NCBI RefSeq assembly: GCF_000424145.1
Contig: NZ_AUJI01000028.1
Coordinates: 23,688 to 87,687, forward strand
Source: Butyrivibrio sp. AC2005
GTDB taxonomy: Bacteria; Bacillota; Clostridia; Lachnospirales; Lachnospiraceae
Direction: 5' to 3'
DNA length: 64,000 nt
The notes under the pieces were generated by a model, which made no database searches, had not been told where the DNA came from, and worked only from the letters and a program-made list of their open reading frames with translations. Positions 18,236 through 27,782 of the stretch are shown here, in pieces; position 1 is the first letter of the stretch; each line of letters starts with the position of its first letter. Made by a program: the position numbers and the translations under genes.

Positions 18236-19727
18236 TATCTTCGCCCTTAAAATATCCCTTATTTTTGCATATCCTCTGAATAGCAAACTTACCGTTGGTT
18301 ACAGCTACCGGAAGTCCTCCGGGTGAGTTATTCCACTGACCTGCAAAGCACAGGTTTCTGATTCCCTTTATATCGCCTTTTACTCTTATCTGGGTACCCT
18401 TGGGAGTTGTGATAAAGCTCATATAACTTCCATGATAAGCATTACAATATCTTTCATATGTGAGCGGTGTCCATGAATCGAGATAATGAAGCTCTCCTTT
18501 GAGCTCAGGGTATTCAGCCTCGATTCTATCTGTTATAGCAAGCACCAGCTCTTCTTTTGCTTTTCTATACTCATCTTTGGACAGGCTCTTCCAGAATTCA
18601 TAGTCCGCATCGCTTTGAACGATATTCGTCTGAAGTACCTGTTTTCCATCCTTCACACATTTGGGGTCATATCCGTATACCTTCACATACATGCGGTCCA
18701 CTGTTCTGGCACCAACCTTAAGAGGCTCTATACCGATAAATACGGTTTCCCCGGGATTAAAATTCTTATCTACAGCATAAGCTACCTGAAAACCACTTAC
18801 AGCAGGATAGGCTTCCGTCTGCTCATAAGCCTTTTTCAATGCCTTAGGCATATACTTTTTATCAATCATTTTTCCGAAAAGTATGCTTGTATCTACAGTA
18901 GCAACGAAATAATCTCCTTCGACCCTGGTGCCATCTGAAAGCAGCATAGCTTCTGCATTCTTTCCATTGATGATAACTTTGTCTACTGCTTTATTATAGA
19001 AAATTTTTCCACCCAAATCCCTGAATCGCTTCTCCATCCTAAGTGACAACTCAAGAGAGGCTCCCATAGGAATGTCACCATTTCCATCTGCAATTGAGGC
19101 ATAGGATACAAGCAGTGAATATGCCGTGTATTCCTTCGGGAGATAATCACAGAATAGCTTTTGAAGGAGAGGCGACTTAAATCGCTTGCTGTAATCCTCC
19201 AGAGAAATCATGCCAAGGTCCTTAATTACCTTAACGAAATCCCCCATAGATTTGCCAAGGCGTATATAGTCACCTATACCAAACATATCCATAGGCTTCT
19301 TTGCAGGCATTTGACACTGTTTCGAAAATTCCACATATTCTATGAATTTATCTATCTCATCCTTATCTTCAGGTGAGAGTTCTGTCAGTTCACTCCTGGT
19401 CCTCTCAAGATCAGCCCATAATGTTGCCTTTTTCCCATCCAGACAGGATGTGTAAAACGAAGTAAGTCCAACATATCTGGTATCCTCTGAGATGGCCCCT
19501 ACTGTCTTCCATACATCATACAGTTCAGTCCCCTTCTTTGTTCCTGTAAGCCAATGTATGCAATTATCTATATGATAGCCTTCCCTGTTCCAGCCAATGC
19601 ATTCACCACCGGGAATGGCGTTCTTCTCATATATCTCAGCCTCCATACCGGCTAAAAGCGCATATATTCCTGCTGATAATCCTGATATTCCCCCACCAAT
19701 GATTACTATCTTCTTTACCTTCTTCAT
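18150..19727 (-). CDS. FAD-dependent oxidoreductase of the phytoene-desaturase/retinol-saturase type
   Basis: 525-aa flavoprotein. The N-terminal dinucleotide-binding fold is KIVIIGGGISGLSAGIYALL with EIYEKNAIPGGECIGW after it; the C-terminal FAD motif is NLCFAGQWNNSPGGLPVAVT. This is the CrtI/RetSat arrangement. No other carotenoid genes are present, so the substrate is unknown. ATG at 19727 has GGAGAG before it; the open frame extends to 19802. The last ~30 residues (after ICKNKGYF) are hydrophilic and non-conserved because they are encoded by the region shared with the TetR gene. Confidence 0.85.
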   Translation of the reverse strand: MKKVKKIVIIGGGISGLSAGIYALLAGMEAEIYEKNAIPGGECIGWNREGYHIDNCIHWLTGTKKGTELYDVWKTVGAISEDTRYVGLTSFYTSCLDGKKATLWADLERTRSELTELSPEDKDEIDKFIEYVEFSKQCQMPAKKPMDMFGIGDYIRLGKSMGDFVKVIKDLGMISLEDYSKRFKSPLLQKLFCDYLPKEYTAYSLLVSYASIADGNGDIPMGASLELSLRMEKRFRDLGGKIFYNKAVDKVIINGKNAEAMLLSDGTRVEGDYFVATVDTSILFGKMIDKKYMPKALKKAYEQTEAYPAVSGFQVAYAVDKNFNPGETVFIGIEPLKVGARTVDRMYVKVYGYDPKCVKDGKQVLQTNIVQSDADYEFWKSLSKDEYRKAKEELVLAITDRIEAEYPELKGELHYLDSWTPLTYERYCNAYHGSYMSFITTPKGTQIRVKGDIKGIRNLCFAGQWNNSPGGLPVAVTNGKFAIQRICKNKGYFKGEDNDKGRTEGREKKSNTYDCTDSIRRERVS

Positions 19728-19758
19728 GTTCTCTCTCCATAATATTGAATTTTTATTC

Positions 19759-19776
19759 ATTGAATATATATTCAAT
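19759..19776. promoter_or_regulatory. 18-bp perfect palindrome, TetR operator candidate
   Basis: ATTGAATATATATTCAAT is its own reverse complement and lies 32 bases upstream of the oxidoreductase start. Size and symmetry fit a TetR-family operator. Confidence 0.55.
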
Positions 19777-19816
19777 ATAAACCCACAATGTGGTAATGTC
19801 AACCCTCAAAAACGAA

Positions 19817-19840
19817 TTAGTGACACTTTTGTGACACTAA
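19817..19840. promoter_or_regulatory. 24-bp near-palindrome, second operator candidate
   Basis: TTAGTG, A, CAC, TTTT, GTG, A, CACTAA in order: ten-base arms with a single central mismatch pair. It lies 41 bases beyond the first palindrome, in the same promoter region. Confidence 0.4.
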
Positions 19841-19909
19841 TAGTGAGATAATAAAGTCCCAAATGATTTCCTCTATTATATAGTTCCCTCTATAATAATT
19901 AAGGATGAT

Positions 19910-19937
19910 AAAGGCGTCTGCTTCAGCAGGCGCCTTT
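19910..19937. terminator. Strong hairpin, probable bidirectional terminator
   Basis: AAAGGCGTCTGC and GCAGGCGCCTTT form a 12-bp stem (one G-T pair) around a TTCA tetraloop. It lies downstream of the small gene at 20051 on the minus strand. On the plus strand no protein gene precedes it, so it could also end a short RNA starting near 19840. Confidence 0.65.
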
Positions 19938-20050
19938 ATTCATGCAAACATATTTTTATGATCGTTGGCTACAGATATTATACATTTAATATATTTAATA
20001 TATTTTGTATATTTATAATAACCCAAAATATCATAGTGGTTTCTTCTGTA

Positions 20051-20236
20051 TTACCATGTTTTTGCTTCCCAGTCATAGTTTTCGTCATGTATAGTATTAT
20101 CGCCGTCATAACCTGACCATTTATCCATCATTTTCTGGTTTTCCATGTTTTCCTTCATTGACTGCTTTCTGATAACGTCAGTTGCATAACTGAACTCTTC
20201 CTCTGTAATTGTTATTTTGTTCTGTATGATCCCCAT
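20051..20236 (-). CDS. Small hypothetical protein
   Basis: 61-aa highly polar protein, rich in D, E, K, N and M, with no membrane segment and no recognised motif (KITITEEEFSYATDVIRKQ in the middle). AGGAG lies 12 bases before the ATG and a strong hairpin follows the gene, so it looks like a self-contained unit. Function unknown. Confidence 0.5.
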   Translation of the reverse strand: MGIIQNKITITEEEFSYATDVIRKQSMKENMENQKMMDKWSGYDGDNTIHDENYDWEAKTW

Positions 20237-20552
20237 TTTCTTACTGGTCTCCTATTATTTTTCACCATCTCTCCATCGCTAAGATAGTGTTATCTCCTCA
20301 CCTGTACAGCGCTTCAATCCTCCTTCTCTGTACCGATTTCACTTTTAATACAGTTCATACAGAAGTTTTGTTGCAGATGATTACAGATTTTTTAACTTAA
20401 TGCGCGATAATGTATTCAAGCTGCTGTGCTAGCTTCGTATTCTCCTTCACGCACCTCAGTCAATATTTGATATTCCTTCTATAGTGACGTAATCGAGATT
20501 TAAGTGGTAGATCAACAAATCTGATAAAGTACTTTTAGACTTACACATTTTA
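20237..20552. other. Gene-free stretch with start of a repeat region
   Basis: No credible gene. The word TGACGTAAT at 20485-20493 is repeated at 20664 and 20917, so this stretch may hold a degenerate first copy of the repeat unit described at 20553-20925. Confidence 0.4.
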
Positions 20553-20925
20553 GCTTGCGGAAATTATGTTCCCTGCATGAGTTAAGTCTATTCGCGAACA
20601 ATTATGAATATAGACTTAATCAATATTTGGGCGGTAAACCAACTCTTGCATTCTGCTACCTACTGACGTAATTGTTCAGCTATTGAAAATTTTACAGTCT
20701 ATGCATTTTACGTCTATTTATGCTGATATTAGCTCATTGGAATACTGCTCTAATTTCACTGTAGACCAATATCTGTTTTTCCGCCTCCATTGACTGAATT
20801 CTCATGGCTTGCGGGGATACACTTCATCAACGAATTACGTCTATGCGCAAACAAATCAGTAGTTAGGAATAACCCCCATTTTGGCGTTAACCCAATTCTC
20901 TCTTAAAAGCCTTTTCTGACGTAAT
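20553..20925. repeat. Two diverged ~120-bp non-coding repeats, 254 bp apart
   Basis: Unit 1 (20553-20672) and unit 2 (20807-20925) both start GCTTGCGG, carry GTCTATTCGCGAACAA or GTCTATGCGCAAACAA 32-33 bases later, then ATTTGGGCGGTAAACCAACTC or ATTTTGGCGTTAACCCAATTC, and end in TGACGTAAT. Unit 1 holds a 10-bp hairpin (TTAAGTCTAT, ATAGACTTAA at 20583-20616). Beyond unit 2 an imperfect hairpin begins CTTCTTGTATG (20946-20983). No coding potential on either strand. Function unknown. Confidence 0.6.
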
Positions 20926-21000
20926 AACATCTTCTCCCCAAAATGACTTCTTGTATGCACAAATCTACTTTTGTACGCAAGAAGTTACTCTTATATAACA

Positions 21001-21040
21001 AAAAAGTCAGTCCCAGGTTTTATCCCGAAACTGACTTTTC
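21001..21040. terminator. Rho-independent terminator of the duplicated secreted-protein gene
   Basis: AAAAAGTCAGT (21001-21011) and ACTGACTTTT (21030-21039) pair over about ten bases. On the minus strand the stem ends in TTTTT. It lies 60 bases after the stop of the gene at 21102. Confidence 0.75.
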
Positions 21041-21101
21041 TAAATAATTTACCATTCTATTAGTTTATTGTTTGTCATGCCACCATATTACAATACCTTA
21101 C

Positions 21102-22418
21102 TCAAAAGCTCTTCCAAACATAATTCCAATCTGTGACAAGGCCACCATTATCTTTGCCATCACTCATAGAGCCGGTATAAATACGCACCCTTATGGTCAT
21201 CTTTTCACCTTCATACTCTCCTTCAGGAAATACATAGTAAAAGCTTCCTGCATCTTCATATTGACGATTACTCGGTGGTCCTGCCCAGACATCAATATAA
21301 CCATCATCTTGAGAATCTGTTATCACATTTTTAAATCTATCACCTGCGCCTCTTCTGCTTCCATCTTCCCAGTATGAAAGCTTTCTTATATCTACCGAAT
21401 TATCACACAGCTGATTATCCATTCCACCCTGAAGTGTGGCACTAAGCCTCATCTCAACTCTTTCTCCGGCGCTTATGTCAGCCGGAGGTATATCAGCAAT
21501 TGTCGTATATAAACCAGTAAAGGTTCCATTAATATTTGAAAACCTGCGAGTAAGGCGGTATACCATCTGACCATCTATTTGCTCATGACTATATTGATAG
21601 ATAGTACCCAAATACTCTTCATTTCCATAAACTGTTTCTGATGACTGCAATAGCCACATTCCTGTAGACGTTTCATCACCATTTCCAAAGGACTGCATTC
21701 CAATTTCATTTTCAGAGAGCTGCATTCCCTCTTCTGTATAGGAAATATCTTCACCAGAAGTCGTCCAAATATAATTCCAGTCAGTGACAAGACCACCATT
21801 ATCTTTGCCACCACTCATAGATCCGGTATAAATATGCACTCTTATAGTCATCTTTTGACCTTCGTATTCTCCTTCATCGAATACATAGTAAAAGCTTCCT
21901 GCATCTTCATATTGGCGATTACTGGGCGGTCCTGCCCAGACATCAATATAACCATCATCTTGAGAATCTGTTAACACATTCTTAAATCTATCACCTGAAC
22001 CTCTACTACTTCCATCTTCCCAGTATGAATGCCTTCTTATATCTACCGAATTATCACACAGATGATTATCCAGTCCACCTTGAAGTGTAGCACTTAGTCT
22101 CATCTCAACTCTTTGACCAGCGCTTATGATAGCCGGAGGTATATCTGCAGTAGTCGTATATAAACCAGTGTGGGTTCCATTGATATTTGAAAATGTACGA
22201 GTAAGATAGTATACCATCTGACCATCTGTTTCCACATGATCATATTGATAGGTCGTACCCAGATACTCGTCATTTCCATAAACTGTCTCAGATGATTGCA
22301 GAACCCACCTTCCTTCAGCAGCATCAGCTTTTACAGGGGTCTGCGTAAACACACCTGCTACAACAGTAAAAATTAATAAAGCGGTAAGTAGTATCGAAAT
22401 CAATCCTTTTTTATTCAT
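21102..22418 (-). CDS. Secreted protein made of two near-identical repeat domains
   Basis: 438 aa with a signal peptide (MNKKGLIS, hydrophobic core, VKADAAEG). The mature protein is two copies of a ~190-aa unit, each from a WxLQSSETVYG start to a TDWNYxW end, joined by a short Met/Glu/Ser linker. The period is 651 bases (217 codons) and DNA identity between copies is high (GCCGGAGGTATATC at 21481 and 22132), pointing to a recent internal duplication. No known domain recognised; the all-beta, Tyr- and Gly-rich composition suggests a surface or carbohydrate-binding module. SD GAGGTGAT precedes the ATG. Confidence 0.8.
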   Translation of the reverse strand: MNKKGLISILLTALLIFTVVAGVFTQTPVKADAAEGRWVLQSSETVYGNDEYLGTTYQYDHVETDGQMVYYLTRTFSNINGTHTGLYTTTADIPPAIISAGQRVEMRLSATLQGGLDNHLCDNSVDIRRHSYWEDGSSRGSGDRFKNVLTDSQDDGYIDVWAGPPSNRQYEDAGSFYYVFDEGEYEGQKMTIRVHIYTGSMSGGKDNGGLVTDWNYIWTTSGEDISYTEEGMQLSENEIGMQSFGNGDETSTGMWLLQSSETVYGNEEYLGTIYQYSHEQIDGQMVYRLTRRFSNINGTFTGLYTTIADIPPADISAGERVEMRLSATLQGGMDNQLCDNSVDIRKLSYWEDGSRRGAGDRFKNVITDSQDDGYIDVWAGPPSNRQYEDAGSFYYVFPEGEYEGEKMTIRVRIYTGSMSDGKDNGGLVTDWNYVWKSF

Positions 22419-22623
22419 GATATCACCTCGCTCATATATGCAGCTTTTAGTGCTCCGATACTATTATACTATGATTTATTATTTAGGATTCTTAAATTAC
22501 TCTAAAAGAAGTCATACGGCAACTTCATTGTGAAAAATCATATTGAATACTCATCTTTTTACATATAGAATATATGCTTAGCAAAGAAAACTACATCGTA
22601 TATAAATGGATAGGGGAATAGAT

Positions 22624-23958
22624 TTGAAAACTACTAATATGACGTCAGGAAACAGCATGAAACAGATCGTGATGTTTTTCCTGCCGTTACTTTTTGGAAA
22701 TCTTTTTCAGCAGGTTTACAGCCTGGTTGACAGCATAATAGTTGGCAAAGGAATAGGTGATAAGGCTCTGGCGGCCGTTGGCGCATCAGGAACCCTTAAT
22801 TTTCTCATACTTGGATTTGTAGTGGGACTGACAAGAGGATTTGGAATTACTTTCTCCCAGTCATTTGGAAAAGAAGATTCAAGACTTCTTCGGGGCTACG
22901 TTTTGGCGGCACAGTATATCAGCACAATCATGAGTGTCTTGTTTACTCTCCTATGTCTAATGACATTGAAGAGTATGCTGGAATTTCTTAAAACACCCTC
23001 CGATATTTTCAGTGATGCCTATAACTATTTTGCCGTAATACTCGCCGGAATAACCATCACTGTACTTAATAATCTTGCAATCACCATACTTCAGTCTCTT
23101 GGAGACAGCAAAACGCCACTATCTGCAATGATAATCTCATCCATAACAAATATTATCCTGGATGTTTTTCTCGTGATGGGTCTGCATTTTGGCGTCATAG
23201 GGGCAGCTGTGGCCACAGTTATCGCGCAGGCGGTTTCATATATATTCTGTCGAATGAGAATTAATAAGGTACCTATCTTAAATGATGAAAATCCGAAAGA
23301 CAAAAGTAAAAGTCCTCTGGTTTTTCCACAGTTTTCCTTATGCATTGACCTGCTTAGAATCGGTCTTCCTGTAGCATTTATGAATTCTGTAACAGCGGCT
23401 GGCGGAATGATTCTTCAGTACTTTGTAAATCTTATGGGCAGTGCATATGTTGCCGCTTATTCTGTCTGCATGAAGTTTGCGGGATTGTTTGAGCAGTTTG
23501 GTATCTCTGTGGGACTTTCTATCCTTACTTTCGTTGGACAGAATAAAGGAGCCGGAAAATATAGCCGTATTCGCATAGGAGTAAGACAAGGGCTTGTTTT
23601 ATCCATAATTGTGAACGTTCCACTTGCACTGATACAGATTGTAACTCCTGAAATCATTTCCAAAATTATGATAAGTGATTCTGTCACTATAGGGTATTGT
23701 GCAGAATTTATGCCAATTCTGGGGATAAGCCTTTTTGCACTTGGCGGATTATTCGTATTCCGCTATGCAGTGCAGGGACTCGGGAACACTATGATTCCGA
23801 TGTTTTCAGGTTTTCTTGAGGTTGCAATGCGACTGGGGTTCGGATTTACCCTTGGAAGATTATCATTTAGAGGGATAGCCATCTCTGAAGTCTCTGCTTG
23901 GATTGGTGCATTCATAATGCTGGCTTTGACTTATTTCATATTAATGAAGAAAAACTGA
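22624..23958 (+). CDS. MATE-family efflux transporter
   Basis: About 444-aa 12-helix exporter. Helix-1 LLFGNLFQQVYSLVDSIIVG and GTLNFLILGFVVGLTRGFGI are MATE signatures of the MepA/DinF-like group. TTG at 22624 is taken as start because AGGGGA lies six bases before it; an in-frame ATG at 22606 lacks an SD. No dedicated regulator is adjacent. A GC-rich hairpin follows, and the next gene is convergent. Confidence 0.9.
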   Translation: MKTTNMTSGNSMKQIVMFFLPLLFGNLFQQVYSLVDSIIVGKGIGDKALAAVGASGTLNFLILGFVVGLTRGFGITFSQSFGKEDSRLLRGYVLAAQYISTIMSVLFTLLCLMTLKSMLEFLKTPSDIFSDAYNYFAVILAGITITVLNNLAITILQSLGDSKTPLSAMIISSITNIILDVFLVMGLHFGVIGAAVATVIAQAVSYIFCRMRINKVPILNDENPKDKSKSPLVFPQFSLCIDLLRIGLPVAFMNSVTAAGGMILQYFVNLMGSAYVAAYSVCMKFAGLFEQFGISVGLSILTFVGQNKGAGKYSRIRIGVRQGLVLSIIVNVPLALIQIVTPEIISKIMISDSVTIGYCAEFMPILGISLFALGGLFVFRYAVQGLGNTMIPMFSGFLEVAMRLGFGFTLGRLSFRGIAISEVSAWIGAFIMLALTYFILMKKN

Positions 23959-23975
23959 AACCCTTTTTGATACCC

Positions 23976-24000
23976 CATCCCCTAAAACCGTTAGGGGATG
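23976..24000. terminator. Hairpin between convergent MATE and GGDEF genes
   Basis: CATCCCCTAA-type left arm and TTAGGGGATG right arm form a 9-10-bp stem. No long T run on either side, so it may act mainly as an mRNA end-stabiliser. Confidence 0.55.
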
Positions 24001-24009
24001 GAATATAAC

Positions 24010-25401
24010 TCAACGTTTTGAATAATACGCTTTTTTATCTTCATACATTTTTCCATCTGCGGCCTGTATAGCTGCAGTTAAATCGTATGAGCCCTGGCAG
24101 AACACGCTTCCTACAGCAAAGCTTACGTCGGAGGTATTATCTGCCATACCTTTTAGCTGCGACACCTGCTCATTCATCTTTTCCTCAGTGATATCCGGGC
24201 AGAGCACTACAAATTCATCGCCTCCGATACGATAGATCTGATTATCTCCAAAGGTTATCTTTAGGATGGCAGCTGCTCTCATCAACAGTTTGTCTCCTTC
24301 ATCATGGCCCTTTTCATCATTGGTCTTTTTTAGTCCGTTCAAATCTGCGAATACAACCGCCATAGATTCAGGCAATTTGCCTGTTCCCTGAGTATGTCCG
24401 TTAATGTACTCATCCATAGCGTTACGATTTCCTACCTGAGTCAGTGCATCCACAGTACTCTTTATTTCCAGCATGGACATAAGCTGATGGTTTTTAATAA
24501 CTGCAGCAAGTAAAAAGGTTGAAAGCTCCAATGTCTCCTTTATCTCATCTGTACGCGTAACATCATAGTTCGCAGCCCAGATAAAACCTACTAATGTCTG
24601 ACCATATCGAATGGCATACAGGATTATATTGTGTATTCCATATTTGCATAATGACTGATACCAGGCAGGATCCCGCTCCTCAATGACATGAAGATCATCC
24701 ATAAGCAGACAATCAGAAAGAGCCAGATCTGCTTCCCAGGCCATGGCCGCTTCAAAAGGAGTGCGTCCCATTTGCTGAGCAAGTTCTTCCATAAATTGAT
24801 TCCGAACTCCACTTTCATCAATAAATGAGCATTCCTGGTTATCTTTATCTACCGTATACAATGCACACCTTTCAGCACCGCATATATTTCTGAGCAGAGC
24901 AGAAACATCCATAATGGACTGACAAAAATCCTGTGTTTCATGCAATTTGATTCCTATATCCAATACAGCGCTGGCTATTTTCGGGGACTTTATTGACATG
25001 GAATCGGTCTCCACCTGATCTGAAAAAGTGATCACATAAAGACAATATACTCTCCGGCCGCCCTCCGGTACTTTAGGGTTCTCATCTTCATCCCATATAT
25101 CCGAAATAGGCATATAAAATCCCTTAAGCCATAGACCGCGAGCATTAACATATGAATATAAAGGGCTGGAAGTACTGGCACATTTATAAACATAACTCTC
25201 AAAATTCAGATCCATCCAATAATTTCGGTAGGGAATTCCGGGATAAAACTCCGGTGCATCTGGATTCATCTGAAGCATAACCACATTTTGCTTATTTACT
25301 GCCATCAGACGAATTTCACTATACTTTCCGTCTGACAAAATATCAAAAGAATACAGACTGGCAAAGCCATCTATTCCCTCGATCCAAGACTGATAATCCA
25401 T
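24010..25401 (-). CDS. GAF-GGDEF diguanylate cyclase
   Basis: 463-aa predicted c-di-GMP synthase. The C-terminal domain holds DALTQVGNRNAMDEYI, VVFADLNGLKKTNDEKGHD and the intact active site YRIGGDEFVVLC. No RxxD inhibitory site is visible in front of it. A GAF-like domain lies around residues 150-300 (CGAERCALYTVDKDNQE). The first ~140 residues are a sensor region I do not recognise. No transmembrane helix, so it is cytosolic. The start is the ATG at 25401 after an AAGGA about 12 bases away. Confidence 0.88.
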   Translation of the reverse strand: MDYQSWIEGIDGFASLYSFDILSDGKYSEIRLMAVNKQNVVMLQMNPDAPEFYPGIPYRNYWMDLNFESYVYKCASTSSPLYSYVNARGLWLKGFYMPISDIWDEDENPKVPEGGRRVYCLYVITFSDQVETDSMSIKSPKIASAVLDIGIKLHETQDFCQSIMDVSALLRNICGAERCALYTVDKDNQECSFIDESGVRNQFMEELAQQMGRTPFEAAMAWEADLALSDCLLMDDLHVIEERDPAWYQSLCKYGIHNIILYAIRYGQTLVGFIWAANYDVTRTDEIKETLELSTFLLAAVIKNHQLMSMLEIKSTVDALTQVGNRNAMDEYINGHTQGTGKLPESMAVVFADLNGLKKTNDEKGHDEGDKLLMRAAAILKITFGDNQIYRIGGDEFVVLCPDITEEKMNEQVSQLKGMADNTSDVSFAVGSVFCQGSYDLTAAIQAADGKMYEDKKAYYSKR

Positions 25402-25554
25402 ATAATTAAACGTCCTTCCTCAAAGACCATTATAATTGAATGCAAAAAATACTTCGTTTTAGGTCGAAGCACTGTCCGATTTTATTTTATACTTTCTCTA
25501 ATAGCAATTCCATACAAATCAATAGTATAATATTAAACAAAGGGGGATTTTGCC

Positions 25555-25995
25555 ATGGTAGGAATTGCACTTATTATTCTTGGAATCATATTTGTTTTTG
25601 TGGGACTGTATTATGTACTTATAAAAGCGCCAAGATCAAGAGCTCAGTTTGAAAGAAGAACAGCAAAAACAGGTGGAACAATTATCGATGTTATCGTAAA
25701 AACGCACAAACAAAAAAGGAAAAATCATGCAGGTTATCACACAACGTATACTTATAAAGTTACCACTAGTTATAATGTAAGCGGAATGGAGTATACATTG
25801 AAGAATATACCTGCTGTCCTGGCACCGCAAGTAGGTGATAGTGTGGATATATCATATAATCCGGATGATCCGCAGGATGCTCATGTTGACCAGTACACAG
25901 CTGATCCTGACACAAATAAAAAAGGCGGACTTGGCATTCTTGCCTTCTCAGCTATCATGATAGTACTTGGCGTGATTGTTCAATTCCTTAAATAA
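25555..25995 (+). CDS. DUF3592-type membrane protein
   Basis: 146 aa with a membrane helix at each end (MVGIALIILGIIFVFVGL and ILAFSAIMIVLGVIVQF) and a soluble beta-rich middle (TYTYKVTTSYNVSGMEY, then VGDSVDISYNPDDPQDAHV). The YNPxxP motif and layout fit DUF3592. Function unknown. SD AAGGGGG precedes the ATG. It sits 55 bases before a MATE gene in the same direction, so the two may be co-expressed. A second DUF3592 protein is at 27783. Confidence 0.75.
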   Translation: MVGIALIILGIIFVFVGLYYVLIKAPRSRAQFERRTAKTGGTIIDVIVKTHKQKRKNHAGYHTTYTYKVTTSYNVSGMEYTLKNIPAVLAPQVGDSVDISYNPDDPQDAHVDQYTADPDTNKKGGLGILAFSAIMIVLGVIVQFLK

Positions 25996-26050
25996 ATAGG
26001 ATTGTTTTCTAAAGCATAACTTCCCAAACAAAGGACGTATAATAATAATA

Positions 26051-27394
26051 ATGAGTAATACACGTAATTCAAACAGACGAGAAATGATGACACAGACTCC
26101 TGTGCCTCAGCTGATACTTAGAATGTCGGTACCGACTATTATCAGTATGCTGGTTACAGCTATCTATAACACCGCAGATACTTTCTTTGTTGGAAAAATC
26201 TCAACTCAGGCAACTGCTGCTGTAGGAATTGTTTTCACGGTAATGGCACTGGTTCAGGCCATTGGCTTTTTCTGCGGTCACGGCTCCGGAAATTACTTGT
26301 CAAGAATGCTTGGTGCCGGAAAACACAAGGAAGCTGATGAAATGGCTTCAACCGGTTTTGCTCTTGCAATAATCATCGGCATTATCATCGCAGTAATCGG
26401 AAATCTGTTCGTAAAAGATCTGTCCTACTTAATCGGTGCTACCAGCACAACTCTTGAGGATACCCAGAATTACATGAGAATAATCCTTCTTGGAGCTCCT
26501 TTTATGATCGGTCAGTTTGTCATAAACAATCAGCTGAGATTCCAGGGCAGCGCCATGTATGCCATGGTTGGCCTTATGTGCGGCGCTGTAATGAACATGG
26601 GGCTTGATCCTCTTCTTATTTTCGTATTTCATCTTGGTGTAAGAGGTGCCGCACTCGCTACAATTGCGGGTCAGATCACCAGTTTCTTCGTTTTATATAT
26701 AGGAAGTAAGCGAGGTGAAAACATCCGCCTTCGACTTTCAAATGTACACATAAACGGACATTATTTATATGAGATCATTAACGGCGGTGCACCATCTCTT
26801 TTCCGTCAGGGCATGGCTGCAATCTCAACTCTGCTACTTAACAGAGCCGCAGGTTCTCTTGGAGGAGACGCAGCAATCGCAGGTATGTCCATAACTACAA
26901 GAGTCATGATGATGCTTATGTCCGCACTTATTGGTTTTGGTCAGGGTTACCAGCCTGTATGCTCCTTCAACTATGGCGCAGGTTTCTATAAAAGAGTTAA
27001 AGAAGGTTACTTCTTCTGTGTAAAATATGCAACTATATTCCTTACAATTATAGGTGTAATCTGCTTTGCATTTGCTCCTCAGGTCATAGGAAGTTTCCGT
27101 GATGACGCTGATGTAATCGCAGTTGGCGCTGTGGCCCTTAGATATCAGTCAGCAACCCTTCCTCTTGGAGGAGCCCTGGTTATCTCCAATATGATGCTTC
27201 AGTCCATAGGAAAAGGTGTCAAGGCTTCTATCACATCTTCAGCAAGGAATGGTATTTTCTTTATTCCACTTATCCTGATTCTTCCTGCAGTCTTAGGAAT
27301 CCGTGGAGTTGAGATGACTCAGGCCTGCGCTGACGTTCTCTCTCTTGCAATTACGATTCCTCTTGCTGCATCAGAGCTTAAGAAATTCAAGTAA
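26051..27394 (+). CDS. MATE-family efflux transporter
   Basis: 447-aa exporter. TIISMLVTAIYNTADTFFVG in helix 1 and GFGQGYQPVCSFNYGAGFYK in helix 7 are standard MATE motifs of the MepA-like clade. A weak SD (AAAGGA) lies 14 bases before the ATG. It follows a DUF3592 gene and precedes another, an arrangement echoed by the neighbouring MATE gene at 28552. Substrate unknown. The downstream stretch 27395-27782 has no intact gene, only a start-less frame described among the rejected items. Confidence 0.92.
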   Translation: MSNTRNSNRREMMTQTPVPQLILRMSVPTIISMLVTAIYNTADTFFVGKISTQATAAVGIVFTVMALVQAIGFFCGHGSGNYLSRMLGAGKHKEADEMASTGFALAIIIGIIIAVIGNLFVKDLSYLIGATSTTLEDTQNYMRIILLGAPFMIGQFVINNQLRFQGSAMYAMVGLMCGAVMNMGLDPLLIFVFHLGVRGAALATIAGQITSFFVLYIGSKRGENIRLRLSNVHINGHYLYEIINGGAPSLFRQGMAAISTLLLNRAAGSLGGDAAIAGMSITTRVMMMLMSALIGFGQGYQPVCSFNYGAGFYKRVKEGYFFCVKYATIFLTIIGVICFAFAPQVIGSFRDDADVIAVGAVALRYQSATLPLGGALVISNMMLQSIGKGVKASITSSARNGIFFIPLILILPAVLGIRGVEMTQACADVLSLAITIPLAASELKKFK

Positions 27395-27782
27395 GATTTT
27401 CAGCGGTTATCGTCTTTTCACTTCTATTAATCTCTCATTTTTTGGTAAAAAGAACCCTGCTACAGGTCCAACAAGCAACACGCAGGCATCAGAATCGTTC
27501 TTCAAAAGCTGAGGCTATATTATTCATTTATCTATTCTGTATTTTGGTTGTGTAAATTCCCCCAAATAGCTGCAACAATTTCTTATCTCCAACTGTATTA
27601 TAGATAGACTGAGATCAGCCGGAGGGTTATCTTAGCAAAAACAATCAAAAAAGAAGGAGAAAAATCAGATTTTTCACATTAGTCATTCTTTTTAGTATTG
27701 CTGCAACCGCTGCACTTGTAACTTTCTTTTAAGAAAACAAAAGAATCGTCATCATAAAATATATTTTTTGTCGGAGAACTAT

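Noticed and set aside
27633..27732. Frame ending in KRRRKIRFFTLVILFSIAAT and LVTFF, membrane-like
   Set aside because: It has no usable start codon despite a GGAGGG upstream; at most a relic of a small membrane protein.
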